Notes: generated by a model not told the origin, from the sequence alone. Shown: positions 15,879 to 25,255, counted from the stretch's first letter. The stretch: DNA of 64,000 nt from Acidimicrobiia bacterium (GCA_022822905.1 JAJDYE010000007.1:1-64000), one strand, 5' to 3'. Translations and numbers: made by a program.

Positions 15879-16853
15879 ATGGCCCTGCTCAACATCCGCT
15901 ACGACTTCCGGTGCCCGGACATCTGCCCGGTGCCGGTGGAGGAGCTGTACCACGCCGCCATCGAGCAGGCGGTGTGGGCCGAAGACTTGGGCTTCGTGTC
16001 GGTCACGCTGTCGGAGCACCACGGCTCCGACGACGGCTACCTGCCCTCGCTGGTGGCGCTGGCCTCGGCCATCGCCGCCCGCACCGAGAACATCCACATC
16101 ATGCTGGCCGCGCTCATCGCCCCGATGCACGACCCGCTGCGGATCGCCGAGGATCTGGCCGTGCTGGACCGGATCAGCAAGGGCCGCATCAGCGTGACGG
16201 TGGCCGGGGGCTACGTGCCCTCGGAGTTCGAGATGTTCGGGTATACGACCGGCGACCGGGTGCGCCTCACGGTGGAGATGGTGGAGACCCTCAAGGCGGC
16301 GTGGACCGGCGAGCCCTTCGAGTTCCGGGGCCGCACCGTGCGGGTAACCCCCACCCCCTATCAGAATCCCCGTCCGGCCATCTGGCTGGGAGGCAGCGGC
16401 GAGCCGGCGGCCCGGCGGGCGGCCCGCATCGCCGATGGGTTCCTGCCCACCATGCCCGAGTTCTGGGACTTCTACCGCGACGAGGTGATCAAGCTCGGCG
16501 GTGACGACCCCGGCCCGGCCACCTCCGGCGGCGTCGGCTACCTGCACATCACCCATGACCCCGATGCCACCTGGGCCCAAGTCGCTCCCCACGCCCTCCA
16601 CGAGATGAACGCCTACGGCCAATGGGCCGCCGAGTCCGGCGCCGCCACCGGCTTCGAACCCGTCGAAGACGCCGATGCCCTCCGAGCCATGGGCATGCAC
16701 CACCTCATCTCCCCCGCCGAGGCCATCGACATGATCCAGTCCATGGGCGACTTCGACGCCCTAATGTTCCACCCCCTAATGGGCGGCCTAGACCCCGCCG
16801 TGGCCTGGGAAAACCTCCGCCTCTTCGAAACCGAGGTGCTCCCCCACCTTTAG
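15879..16853 (+). CDS. LLM class flavin-dependent oxidoreductase
   Basis: A 324-aa luciferase-like monooxygenase with SEHHGSDDGYLPS near residue 45, AEDLAVLDRISKGRISVTVAGGY near 90-112 and a C-terminal SMGDFDALMFHPLMGG. It follows the preceding luciferase-like gene closely and is likely part of one operon. The two differ in length and sequence, so they are not a recent duplication. They could be oxygenases for two steps of one degradation route, which is inference from adjacency. Confidence 0.87.
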   Translation: MALLNIRYDFRCPDICPVPVEELYHAAIEQAVWAEDLGFVSVTLSEHHGSDDGYLPSLVALASAIAARTENIHIMLAALIAPMHDPLRIAEDLAVLDRISKGRISVTVAGGYVPSEFEMFGYTTGDRVRLTVEMVETLKAAWTGEPFEFRGRTVRVTPTPYQNPRPAIWLGGSGEPAARRAARIADGFLPTMPEFWDFYRDEVIKLGGDDPGPATSGGVGYLHITHDPDATWAQVAPHALHEMNAYGQWAAESGAATGFEPVEDADALRAMGMHHLISPAEAIDMIQSMGDFDALMFHPLMGGLDPAVAWENLRLFETEVLPHL

Positions 16854-16917
16854 CGGCCGAAGCGGTTGGTGGGTCTTGCCGCCGCTGTCCTGCGGGATGA
16901 ACGCCTGCCACAATTGA

Positions 16918-17898
16918 GCTATCTCTGCTACGCGCTTCTCAAAAGGAGCGGTCCTTCTGCTGGCCGCCGCTGTTCTGTGGACGGCTTGCGGTACCGACGG
17001 GTCCACACAGCGCACTGCACCCGAACCAATTTCGCCTCAGATCACAGGCGACGCCACCTTCACCGCCATAACTGTTGGCACGAGACTCGCGTGTGGCCTC
17101 ACTACCCAAGGCAACGCAATCTGCTGGGAATTGCCCCAATCCAGCGGGTTAGAACCGCCCGACGAGTGGTTGGACGCGACTGATGGAACGTACACCGACG
17201 TTTCAGTTGGCGGGAACCTTCACTGCGCCCTCACAGAACAAGGCAAGGCAAGCTGCTGGAGGAGCATAGGAAACTCGATCAAAGATCACATCGACACGCC
17301 CGACGGAACTTTCACCGCCATCGCAGCCGGCGTCGCCCACATATGCGCCCTCACAGAACAAGGCAAAGCAAGCTGCTGGGACATTGGTCCAGCAGACGTC
17401 CCTGGCTTGTGGGACTTGCCCGACGAAACGTTGACGGCCATCACGGGCGGCTCGGCCTACTCGTGCGGCCTCACCTCACAAGGCAACATCACCTGCTGGA
17501 GAGCTGACCCTCACGGCATGCTGGGCCTTTCGGACAGATTCTTGGACAGATTGTCGGACACCCCCGACGAGACCTTCACCGCTATAGCAGCCGGCACCTT
17601 CCACATGTGCGCCCTCACGATCGAAGGCAACGCAACCTGCTGGGGCGGCAACCTATACGGCGAGGCGGACGCGCCGAGCGGGACTTTTGCCGCCATCGCA
17701 GCCGGCCTAGACCACTCTTGTGCCCTCACCACTCAGGGCAGGGCAACCTGCTGGGGCGACAACAAATTCGGCCAGTCAGACGCTCCCTACGGCACCTACA
17801 CAGCCATCGCAGCTGGCAACTTCTACTCGTGCGCCCTCACCACCCAAGGCAAAGCAGTCTGCTGGGGCGACAACTCAGACGGTGAGGCACGCAGCTAG
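16918..17898 (+). CDS. RCC1-repeat lipoprotein, no standard start codon visible
   Basis: The frame encodes a hydrophobic segment with lipobox (VLLLAAAVLWTAC) and then at least six 45-50-residue RCC1-like repeats, each of the form T.IAAG....CALT..G...CWG. Secreted, lipid-anchored beta-propeller proteins of this type are common in actinobacteria; ligands are unknown. The frame is open from a TGA at 16915-16917, but no ATG, GTG or TTG precedes the signal segment. The first standard start, TTG 17131, would remove the lipobox and first repeat. An upstream indel or a rare start is therefore likely. Confidence 0.7.
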   Translation, partial: AISATRFSKGAVLLLAAAVLWTACGTDGSTQRTAPEPISPQITGDATFTAITVGTRLACGLTTQGNAICWELPQSSGLEPPDEWLDATDGTYTDVSVGGNLHCALTEQGKASCWRSIGNSIKDHIDTPDGTFTAIAAGVAHICALTEQGKASCWDIGPADVPGLWDLPDETLTAITGGSAYSCGLTSQGNITCWRADPHGMLGLSDRFLDRLSDTPDETFTAIAAGTFHMCALTIEGNATCWGGNLYGEADAPSGTFAAIAAGLDHSCALTTQGRATCWGDNKFGQSDAPYGTYTAIAAGNFYSCALTTQGKAVCWGDNSDGEARS

Positions 17899-17918
17899 CA
17901 ACCGGTGGCGGCCCTATC

Positions 17919-18170
17919 TCACCCCGCTGCGTCGGCCCATTCCGACCAGTCTTCAGCAGGCGTCCAGCGCTCCACCGAGGCGAAGGCCAGTTCCTCAGGA
18001 GTTAGCGGGTTCTCCTGGTAGACGAGGGCATCACGCCGGGCAGCCAACATATTGATGTGCGTACGCAACGCCTCGCTGATCATTTCGGACTGCGAGACCC
18101 CCAGATAAACCGACATCTCCCGCACCTTCTCCGCCACTTCAGGCTCCACCCGAAAGCTCAGCATCGTCAC
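17919..18170 (-). CDS. Ribbon-helix-helix antitoxin-like protein
   Basis: An 83-aa protein, MLSFRVEPEVAEKVREMSVYLGVSQSEMISEAL near its start, a clear ribbon-helix-helix DNA-binding fold of the CopG/MetJ type. The tail LTPEELAFASVERWTPAEDWSEWADA is acidic and could bind a toxin. No toxin gene is adjacent (neighbours are a lipoprotein and a sulfotransferase), so it is an orphan antitoxin or small regulator. The start may be ATG 18170 or 18164. Confidence 0.7.
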   Translation of the reverse strand: MTMLSFRVEPEVAEKVREMSVYLGVSQSEMISEALRTHINMLAARRDALVYQENPLTPEELAFASVERWTPAEDWSEWADAAG

Positions 18171-18209
18171 ATGGAGAACCTATCTTGAACGACTAGCTAT
18201 CCAACCGAA

Positions 18210-19475
18210 TCACCCCTCAGAGGGGACTTCGTAGTGATCGGTGTAGGGGGCGAACTGCTGGCGGACTTCATCGGCTTCCAGGCCAAACTGGTCGAGGGTG
18301 TAGCGGTGGCGGCCGAAGCGATCTTGGGGGTTTTCTTCCATCCAGGCGGCCATCTTGCGTCGGCCTAGGTCGTCGAGCTCCATGTTGAAGTGGCGGTAGA
18401 CGCGCTCAACGGAGCCGACGGGGTCGTCCATCAGCTCGGCGTACTGGAGGTCGAACACGGTGTCGTCTGAGCCGCGCTGGTCGCGGAACTCGGTGCCTGC
18501 GGATACGCCGTGGAGGCACTTGTCTCTCCAGATGCGGCCCACGGCGTCGAAGTCCACCTTGTCGGTGTTGGTGGCGTGGAGGGTGCAGTTGAGGCTGGCC
18601 ACTGAACCGACCACCTTGAGCGGGTCGCGGTGGGTCCATACCACCCGGGCGTCGGGGTACACCCCATACAATGCATCCAAGTGCCACATGTGGCCCGGCG
18701 TCTTCAACGACCACCGCTGGGTCGGGATGGTGGATTGCAGCACCTGCAAACACAGCCGATGGAACTGGTAGGCCGGCACCATGTCGCAGGCCTCGAACCA
18801 GGCCCCGTAGGTGTTGAACGTGCCCTGGGTCTCGAAGTGGATTGACTTGAACTCCCCACCCAACAGGGTCACGCACTCGGTCGGAAGAGTGGCAGCCATA
18901 GGGTGCATGGCTTGCACTTTGGGGGCCAGCTTGGCCAGCTGACCCGAGCCCTTCGCCGACTCGGCGATGCGGGGGTCCTCACGGTGTTCCGAAAGCGTGG
19001 GCGGCGGGGCCACAGTGCCGCCCTCCCACGCCAGCAGCGACCGATTCATCGGGTCGAGGTCCAGCAGGTTGCTGAGCAGGGTGGTTCCCGTGCGGGGCAG
19101 GCCGGTGACCACGATCGGCGCGGTGATCTGCTCTCGGGTTACCTCAGGGTGCTGGTTGGCCCAGTCCACCACCCTCAACCGCAACTGAAGCGTGTTGTCG
19201 AGCAAGCCCCCGCAGATCATCCGGCCCAACTGGCTCAGGTTGCCCTCGTCGTTGATCGAGTCGACCAGGATTTTGAATCCCTCTTGCCAGCCGTCGGGGC
19301 CGAAGTCGTCGAGCTTGGCCGACTCTTGGGCCTTGCTCACCAAGGCGTCGGCACTGAGCCGCCCATGGCTGGGTCGAATGCGGCGAACGGAGCGGCCATA
19401 GCTGTTCATCGCCCGCACCACCATCGGAAGAGACGACTTGTCGCTGGCCCGGACGTCTCGCTTGGCATCGCTCAT
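18210..19475 (-). CDS. Sulfotransferase family protein
   Basis: A 421-aa protein with the PAPS 5'-phosphosulfate loop TGLPRTGTTLLSNLLDLDP near residues 123-141 and a 3'-phosphate-binding-like segment ARVVWTHRDPLKVVGSVASL near 278-297. It belongs to the bacterial sulfotransferase_3 family, which moves sulfate from PAPS to a hydroxyl or amine of an unknown acceptor. It is cytosolic, with no signal peptide. It is divergent from the thioesterase gene, with only 22 bases between the two start codons, so the promoters must overlap coding DNA. Confidence 0.85.
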   Translation of the reverse strand: MSDAKRDVRASDKSSLPMVVRAMNSYGRSVRRIRPSHGRLSADALVSKAQESAKLDDFGPDGWQEGFKILVDSINDEGNLSQLGRMICGGLLDNTLQLRLRVVDWANQHPEVTREQITAPIVVTGLPRTGTTLLSNLLDLDPMNRSLLAWEGGTVAPPPTLSEHREDPRIAESAKGSGQLAKLAPKVQAMHPMAATLPTECVTLLGGEFKSIHFETQGTFNTYGAWFEACDMVPAYQFHRLCLQVLQSTIPTQRWSLKTPGHMWHLDALYGVYPDARVVWTHRDPLKVVGSVASLNCTLHATNTDKVDFDAVGRIWRDKCLHGVSAGTEFRDQRGSDDTVFDLQYAELMDDPVGSVERVYRHFNMELDDLGRRKMAAWMEENPQDRFGRHRYTLDQFGLEADEVRQQFAPYTDHYEVPSEG

Positions 19476-19497
19476 GGTGGCGTAGGGTAACGCCCCA

Positions 19498-20343
19498 ATG
19501 CCGAGCGACTATCCCCCAGAGCACCACATTCTGCGCGACCTCAAACTGGAGAGCGAGCGCCCCGAGCGGGGCCGGGCACTCAGCTATGCCCCGCTCTGCC
19601 CGGCTGTTATGTCCCCTTCGGGCGCTGCTCGCCTCGGCCTCATCGGCGCTGTGGCCGACGCGTCGGGGGCCCTGACGGCTCTGATCGAGGCGCTGCCTAA
19701 TCGAATCGCCACCCAGGACCTGTCGTACACCGCGTCGGGCTTCGCCCACCAAGGTCCCCTGATCGCGTCGTCTCGGCTGCTGCGGGCTGGCCAGAGCCTG
19801 ATAACGGTGGCCACCACCTTGGCCGACGGTTGCGGCAACGACGACCCCGATCAGGCTGAGCCCATCGGACAAGCGATTATGTCGTTCGCTCTGATTCCCT
19901 ACCGGGAGGGCAACGCCGATCTGTCCCACTTGGAGGCCGAGTCCATGGAGCGGCGCACCATGGCCCTTCCCTCATCAGGATTCGGAGACGCATCGCTGTG
20001 GGAGGCCCTCCAACTGGAGGTGGTCGACGCCGCCGCCGGAGTGGTGCAGATCCCCATGTCCGACTACGTGCGCAACAGCTTCGGCACCATCAACGGCGGC
20101 GTGATGGTCATGGCCGCAGAAGCGGCCGCCGAGGTTGCCGCTCAGGAGGCGCTGGGCGCACCGGTGGCCGCCATGAGCCTCAACTACCGCTTCTTGGACC
20201 AAACCCGCATCGGCCCCGCCCAAACCCAAACCACCCTGATGCGCCACGGCGACCACGGCGCAGTGGCCGTCGTCAGGCTGATCGACACCCAGCGCGACCG
20301 TCACCTCGCCGGCTACGCGGTTATCCAGCTCACGGTGCTGTAG
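19498..20343 (+). CDS. Double hot-dog thioesterase (PaaI/acyl-CoA thioesterase type)
   Basis: A 281-aa protein with two hot-dog-like halves. The second half shows VRNSFGTINGGVMVMAAEAAAE, the classical HGG/NGG..A..D/E active-site helix of PaaI-type thioesterases, and ending YRFLDQTRIGPAQTQTTLMR. The first half keeps a degenerate version (GLIGAVADASGAL). It probably hydrolyses an acyl-CoA. It faces the sulfotransferase gene across a very short divergent gap. Confidence 0.75.
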   Translation: MPSDYPPEHHILRDLKLESERPERGRALSYAPLCPAVMSPSGAARLGLIGAVADASGALTALIEALPNRIATQDLSYTASGFAHQGPLIASSRLLRAGQSLITVATTLADGCGNDDPDQAEPIGQAIMSFALIPYREGNADLSHLEAESMERRTMALPSSGFGDASLWEALQLEVVDAAAGVVQIPMSDYVRNSFGTINGGVMVMAAEAAAEVAAQEALGAPVAAMSLNYRFLDQTRIGPAQTQTTLMRHGDHGAVAVVRLIDTQRDRHLAGYAVIQLTVL

Positions 20344-20462
20344 TGGATTGGCCTTCAAGGTCTGAGTCCAGCCAACGCCGCAGGAATTCATACTGGTTGT
20401 ATTCCTTTGTAGTTAGCTGTAGCGTAGCCTTGATGATCCCGAACCTAGCTACGAGGTGAGTT

Positions 20463-20885
20463 GTGCCCCGCCCTACATCGTTCCGCCTCGATGATGACCT
20501 CTTGGAACGCCTCGAAACCGAGAGTCGAGCGGCATCCATCTCAATCACTTCGCTGGTGAGCTCGCTGCTCGACGAAGGCCTCAAAACCCGTCAGTTCCCC
20601 GGCGTTGTCTATCGGCCAGGGCCGACCGGTAGGAGAGCTGCGCTGCTAGGCGGACCAGACGTGTGGGAGGTAATCCGCGACCTGCGACACTGGCCGGGCA
20701 AGGGCATGGAGCGCGTGGAACGCCTCGCCGATGAACTCGGCCTATCGGCGAATCGAGTGAGTCTGGCCGCGGATTTCTACGGTGCCTTCCCCGAAGAGAT
20801 CGACACCCGCATCGAGGAAAATGAGCGTGCCGCTGAGGAGATTCGCCGGCGAGCCCAACAGCGCGAGACCCTGCTGTCCTCTTGA
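20463..20885 (+). CDS. Antitoxin with RHH and DUF433-like region
   Basis: A 140-aa protein. Residues 1-40 (PTSFRLDDDLLERLETESRAASISITSLVSSLLDEGL) form a ribbon-helix-helix. Then VYRPGPTGRRAALLGGPDVWEVI and LADELGLSANRVSLAADFYGAFPEEID resemble the DUF433 helix-turn-helix found in antitoxins paired with DUF5615 toxins. Its stop overlaps the next start by four bases (TTGA). It probably represses the operon and neutralises the downstream toxin. Confidence 0.75.
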   Translation: MPRPTSFRLDDDLLERLETESRAASISITSLVSSLLDEGLKTRQFPGVVYRPGPTGRRAALLGGPDVWEVIRDLRHWPGKGMERVERLADELGLSANRVSLAADFYGAFPEEIDTRIEENERAAEEIRRRAQQRETLLSS

Positions 20886-21229
20886 GGTGGCTGATAGACG
20901 AAATGCTCCCGCAAGCAACCGCGGAGGAGCTGAATGGACTAGGCCATGATGCCCTCAGCGTTGCTGCCTCCGGACTCGCCGGAGCAGATGACGAGTCTGT
21001 CTACGCCGCAGCGCTGGAGCAAGACAGGGTTATGGTCACCGAGAACTTTGCAGACTTTGCCGCCATCTCCGCCCAACGCCTTGCCAGCGACGACCCGTGC
21101 GTCCCGATCGTCCTGGTTCGCAAAGCCGACCATCCCCACGGTGGCGGACTGGCGCATCACCTGGCTCAGCACCTCCACCAATGGGCCACCCAAAACCCCA
21201 CCCCCTACCCCGGCCCCCACTGGCCCTGA
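20882..21229 (+). CDS. DUF5615 PIN-like toxin
   Basis: A 115-aa protein from a TTG at 20882 that overlaps the antitoxin stop. MRWLIDEMLPQATAEELNGLGHDA, then DRVMVTENFADFA, are DUF5615/Mut7-C-like PIN-fold signatures with acidic residues D6 and E7 and a TEN..DF motif. It is a likely RNase toxin. The unusual start codon is supported by the coupling and by the motif beginning at residue 1. Confidence 0.75.
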   Translation: MRWLIDEMLPQATAEELNGLGHDALSVAASGLAGADDESVYAAALEQDRVMVTENFADFAAISAQRLASDDPCVPIVLVRKADHPHGGGLAHHLAQHLHQWATQNPTPYPGPHWP

Positions 21230-21314
21230 GTACGCACAACTTGTTGGCTGGCGATCTTCACCTGCACGAACACTGCCAAGCTCCTGTCAGGAATCGAAAA
21301 CCACCGAATCTGAG

Positions 21315-22271
21315 CTACTGGCGACCGAATTGATTCGTGGCTTCGACGGCCGCCCTCACCATTGGTGGGTCTCCGGCGTTGTGGCCCGACTCGACGACCA
21401 GTAGATCGCTTGACGGCCAAGCGTCAGCGAACTCGGTGGCGGTGGCGAGCTGGACGCTTATGTCGTGGCGGCCGTGGATCAACACTGCGGGAATGTTGTG
21501 GAGACGGTGAACATTGCGCATGATCTGGCGGGGCGCGAGCCAAGCCTTGTGATGGAAGTAGTGGGTCACAATGCGGGCAAACGCCATGCGGAATCGAGGA
21601 TCTTCGTATCGGGGATTCGGCCCGGCCTGGGGATTCCCTCCGACGACTGCATCCTCCCAGCGGCACCACTCGGCGGCCGCACACTCGCGGACATCGGGAT
21701 CAGGATCATTAAGAAGGCAGTAGTAGGCACCGACAAGGTCTTCATCTGGGCCGCTGACTCCTGCACCGACACGAAACCGCTCCCAGGGTTCCGGGAAGAA
21801 TTGACCCGCACCGTGGTAGAGCCAGCGGATCTGCTCGCTATCGGACGTGGTCACCGCCGCCAGCACCATCTCTGACACCCGCTCGGGGTGCTGCTGCCCG
21901 TAGACCAGCGCAAGTGTTGACCCCCAGCTGTTGCCGAACACCAGCCAGCGGTCAATGCCCAGATGAGACCGAAGCCGTTCCATGTCCTGCACGAGGTGGC
22001 TTGTCGTGTTGTGCTCCAGGCTCGTGCCCTCATCGCCAGCATGCGGAATGCTCCGGCCTGAGCCCCGCTGATCGAACAGAACGATCCGGTAGAGGGAAGG
22101 GTCGAAGAACCGCCGATGCATTGGAGTGCAGCCGCTCCCTGGCCCACCGTGAACAGCTACCGCCGGCTTGCCCACCGGGTTACCACAGACCTCCCAATAC
22201 ACTTTGTTGCCGTCGCCGGCATCCATATGGCCATAGTCATGGGGCTCAATCTCAGGGAAGAGCCGTGCCAC
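21315..22271 (-). CDS. pip: Proline iminopeptidase
   Basis: A 318-aa alpha/beta hydrolase of peptidase family S33, which releases N-terminal proline from peptides in the cytosol. It shows HGGPGSGCTPMHRRFFDP (oxyanion loop, near residue 39), FDQRGSGRS, the nucleophile elbow FGNSWGSTLAL near 109, and the C-terminal HGRHD and ESGHNAGDP acid and base. The start at GTG 22271 is chosen because AAGGAG lies seven bases upstream and the length equals the family norm. The same frame is open far upstream but encodes only Arg/Gly-rich nonsense antisense to the acyl-CoA dehydrogenase. Confidence 0.92.
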   Translation of the reverse strand: MARLFPEIEPHDYGHMDAGDGNKVYWEVCGNPVGKPAVAVHGGPGSGCTPMHRRFFDPSLYRIVLFDQRGSGRSIPHAGDEGTSLEHNTTSHLVQDMERLRSHLGIDRWLVFGNSWGSTLALVYGQQHPERVSEMVLAAVTTSDSEQIRWLYHGAGQFFPEPWERFRVGAGVSGPDEDLVGAYYCLLNDPDPDVRECAAAEWCRWEDAVVGGNPQAGPNPRYEDPRFRMAFARIVTHYFHHKAWLAPRQIMRNVHRLHNIPAVLIHGRHDISVQLATATEFADAWPSSDLLVVESGHNAGDPPMVRAAVEATNQFGRQ

Positions 22272-22312
22272 TTGCCGCTCCTTCGATTTGCCCAAGCCCA
22301 GAGCGAATGGCC

Positions 22313-23398
22313 TTAGGCGGTGCCGGCGGCGAGGGCTTCGCCGATGCGCAGGAGTTGGGAGGTGGACCCGCCCAGCGAGAGCTCGAGGTGCTTGGCCCAT
22401 ACGTAGTAGCGCCAGAGGGGGTAGTCGCGGTCCACGCCCATCCCGCCGTGGAGGTGCTGGGCGGCGTTGGCCACCCGTTGGCCGCCGTCGGCGGCCCAGT
22501 ACTTGGCCACCGCCACCTCGGTTGATGCCTCCAGCCCCTGGTCGAGGCGCCAGCAGGCTTGCAGGGCGGTGAGCCGGATGGCCTCGGTATCGATGTAGGC
22601 GTCGCCCACCCGCTGGCCGACGGCCTGGAAGGTGGCGATGGGGCGGCCGAACTGCTCCCGTTCGCTGGTGTAGGCCGCGGTCAGCCGCAGAGCTTCGCTC
22701 ACCACGCCCACGGCCACCGCGCTCAGCGCAGCGGTACACCGCTGCACCAGCCAGTCCACCGCCTCTGCGCCGGAACCCAGCCGATCGGCTGGCGCATCAG
22801 CCAGCACTACCTTGCCCTCCACCAGGCCAGAGGTGGCCTCCTGGGGCACAACCTCCACCGATGGGGCGGCATTGTGTACCAAGAACAGCCCGACGCCGTG
22901 GTTCGTGGTTGCGGGAACCAGGAAGCAATCGGCCTGATCGGCGAACGGGACCATCTCCTTGGTGCCAGTCACCCTCCAGCTGTCGCCGGCCGCGGCCGCC
23001 GTCGCAGAGGGTTCGGCGGGATCGCGGCCCGGCTCCACCAGCGCCGGCGACACCAGCGCCGATCCGGTGGCCATCTCCGCCAGCAGATCCTCGTCGGGGT
23101 CGAACTCGGCCACCGCCATCGCCGCCACTGGCGCCAGAAACGGCACCCGGGCGGTGGTGCGCCCGATCTCCTCCAGCATCAGGCAGGTGGCCAGAAAGCC
23201 CAAGCCACCCCCGCCGCACTCCTCGGGCAACGACACGCCCACCAGCCCGGCATCGCACAACTCCCCCCACACGTAGTCGTCGTGGGTCAGGCCATCGGCC
23301 TCCAAATGCTTGTGCCGCTCAGGGGTCGACAAGTCGCCCAGAATCTGGCGGCTCAGATCGGCAACCGCCTGCTCCTGCTCAGAAAAGGAGAAATCCAC
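22313..23398 (-). CDS. Acyl-CoA dehydrogenase
   Basis: A 361-aa flavoprotein of the acyl-CoA dehydrogenase family (FAD, first oxidation of beta-oxidation-like routes). Signatures are EECGGGGLGFLATCLMLEEIGR near 60-82, YTSEREQFGRPIATFQAVGQRVGD near 250-275 and QHLHGGMGVDRDYPLWRYYVWAK near 318-340. The start at GTG 23398 begins the normal VDFSFSEQEQAV helix. The active-site base near EREQF or further on cannot be set with certainty, and such short actinobacterial members often act in sterol or side-chain degradation as heteromers. Confidence 0.88.
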   Translation of the reverse strand: MDFSFSEQEQAVADLSRQILGDLSTPERHKHLEADGLTHDDYVWGELCDAGLVGVSLPEECGGGGLGFLATCLMLEEIGRTTARVPFLAPVAAMAVAEFDPDEDLLAEMATGSALVSPALVEPGRDPAEPSATAAAAGDSWRVTGTKEMVPFADQADCFLVPATTNHGVGLFLVHNAAPSVEVVPQEATSGLVEGKVVLADAPADRLGSGAEAVDWLVQRCTAALSAVAVGVVSEALRLTAAYTSEREQFGRPIATFQAVGQRVGDAYIDTEAIRLTALQACWRLDQGLEASTEVAVAKYWAADGGQRVANAAQHLHGGMGVDRDYPLWRYYVWAKHLELSLGGSTSQLLRIGEALAAGTA

Positions 23399-23445
23399 CG
23401 GCCAAGTGTGGCACCCCTCTGACCGAGGGGCGCATTTGAGCAAAA

Positions 23446-24549
23446 ATGGCGGCTCTGTCTCTTAGTCGCACCCTGAGCATCGCATTCTGGCTGCTGGCTG
23501 CCATGGCTCTGCTGGCCGCCTGCGGCTCCGACGCGCCCCCGTCCCCGACGACCCCGGTGGTTACGTCATCAGCCGGGGCAGATGCTTCGACTGCTCCTGA
23601 GGCTCAACCGACAGCTGACCACTCTGCGGAGCCAACCGCTGCGCCAACCACTGCTGAGCGCACTCCTGCCCCTGAGTCCTCGCCCCCCTCTCCCACCCCG
23701 GTCAGCACCTCAGCCCCCGTGGGTCCCACATCCCAACCGACAGCCGTCCAACCCACCGCCCGGCCAACCGACCAACCTTCGACCCCAATCCCAGAGCGCA
23801 CCATCCCCGCAACCGCGGAACCCACCGCGGCCGCTACACCATCCCCCGCTTGGTCGGGAACGCTCACCTACCAGGTGCTTGCCACCTTCCCCCACGACAC
23901 CTCGGCGTTCACTCAAGGGCTGCTTTGGTTCGACGGCCTGGTGTATGAGAGCACCGGGTTACGAGGGGAATCGGTGCTGCGCATCGTGGACTTGCCCTCC
24001 GGTCGCGTGCTTCGGGAAACCGCCGCCGATCCCCGGCACTTCGGGGAGGGCTTGGCCCTGGTTGGCGACCAGCTCATCTGGCTCACCTGGCAGGCGGGCA
24101 CCGCAGGCGTGCACCACCGGGACACGCTCGAGCTAGCCGGCAGCTTCACCTACTCCGGCGAGGGCTGGGGGCTGTGCCACGACGGTGACCGTCTGGTGAT
24201 GAGCGACGGGTCGAACACGCTCACCTTCCGCCACCCCACCACGTTTGAGGTGGTGGGCTCAGTTCCGGTCACCCGGGCTGACGGCAGCCCGGTCAACCGG
24301 CTCAACGAACTGGAGTGCGTCGGCGACGACGTATGGGCCAACGTCTGGCTTACCGATCGCATCGTGGTGATCGACCCGGACAACGGGGCGGTCATCGCCG
24401 AAGCCGACATGGCCGGGATCATCAGCCCCCACCCGGCGTTGACCGACAACAACGATGTTCTCAACGGCATCGCCTATCGACCCGACACCGGGACGTTCCT
24501 CATCACCGGCAAGCGCTGGCCCACCATCTTCGAGGTCCGCTTTGAGTGA
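23446..24549 (+). CDS. Glutaminyl-peptide cyclotransferase lipoprotein
   Basis: A 367-aa protein. Residues 1-26 form a lipoprotein signal (LLAAMALLAAC lipobox). Residues 27-135 are a long Pro/Thr/Ala linker. Residues 137-367 match the plant-type glutamine cyclotransferase beta-propeller (PF05096): FPHDTSAFTQGLLWFDGLVYESTG, then LNELECVGDDVWANVW and NGIAYRPDTGTFLITGKRWP. It would convert N-terminal Gln of exported peptides to pyroglutamate outside the membrane. It overlaps the next gene by eight bases. Confidence 0.9.
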   Translation: MAALSLSRTLSIAFWLLAAMALLAACGSDAPPSPTTPVVTSSAGADASTAPEAQPTADHSAEPTAAPTTAERTPAPESSPPSPTPVSTSAPVGPTSQPTAVQPTARPTDQPSTPIPERTIPATAEPTAAATPSPAWSGTLTYQVLATFPHDTSAFTQGLLWFDGLVYESTGLRGESVLRIVDLPSGRVLRETAADPRHFGEGLALVGDQLIWLTWQAGTAGVHHRDTLELAGSFTYSGEGWGLCHDGDRLVMSDGSNTLTFRHPTTFEVVGSVPVTRADGSPVNRLNELECVGDDVWANVWLTDRIVVIDPDNGAVIAEADMAGIISPHPALTDNNDVLNGIAYRPDTGTFLITGKRWPTIFEVRFE

Positions 24550-25255
24550 CACACCGCTGGTCGCCGGTGTGGATGCGGCCAAGGGCGGATGGGTCATGGC
24601 CACCACCGCCACCACTCCCGGCTCCCCGGTGGCGTTCTCGGTGTGGCCGTCGTTCGCCGACGTATGGGCCGAAGCCCGCTCCCATGGGCTGGTGGCCATT
24701 GGCGTCGACATGCCTATCGGACTTCCCAGCCAAGAGCGACGCTGCTCCGATGTCGAGGCCCGAGAGCTCCTCGGCCCCCGCCGCTCCTCGCTGTTTTGGA
24801 CTCCGCCGCTGGGCGCGCTCAACGCCGCCGACCACGCCGAGGCCAACCGGCTGTCCAAGGAGAACACCGGCCGGGGCCTGTCAATCCAGGCATTCCACCT
24901 GCTGCCCAAAGTACGGGAAGTGCGAGCCGTGCTGATCCCAGAAGACCTCGCCTCTCACGCAAAGCCCCAGGCCGCAGAAGTCCACCCCGAGACCAGCTTC
25001 GCCGTGCTGGCCGGTGAGCCCATGTCGGTGTCCAAGCGCCAACCGGCCGGACAGGCTGAGCGCAGGGCTGCGCTGGCACCGGAATTCGACAACCTGCGCG
25101 CAGCTCCCCCATCCCTTCCGGGCGCGACCCTCGACGACCTGCTCGACGCCGCGGCCGCCGCCTGGACCGCCCGACGCATGGCCGCCAGCACAGCACTGAT
25201 CCTGGGGCAAGGAGAACTCGACGCCACCGGCTACCCGATGACCATCTGGGCCTGA
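24542..25255 (+). CDS. DUF429 domain protein
   Basis: A 237-aa protein. The TTG at 24542 is used because the DUF429 core begins immediately (VAGVDAAKGGWVMA) and it overlaps the preceding stop. Other family blocks are VAIGVDMPIGLP near 58-69, RRSSLFWTPP and a C-terminal DDLLDAAAAAWTARRMA. DUF429 proteins have an RNase H-like fold with conserved acidic residues, visible here as D at GVD twice. The role is unknown. It is possibly translationally coupled to the cyclotransferase gene, although the functions look unrelated. Confidence 0.8.
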   Translation: MSDTPLVAGVDAAKGGWVMATTATTPGSPVAFSVWPSFADVWAEARSHGLVAIGVDMPIGLPSQERRCSDVEARELLGPRRSSLFWTPPLGALNAADHAEANRLSKENTGRGLSIQAFHLLPKVREVRAVLIPEDLASHAKPQAAEVHPETSFAVLAGEPMSVSKRQPAGQAERRAALAPEFDNLRAAPPSLPGATLDDLLDAAAAAWTARRMAASTALILGQGELDATGYPMTIWA

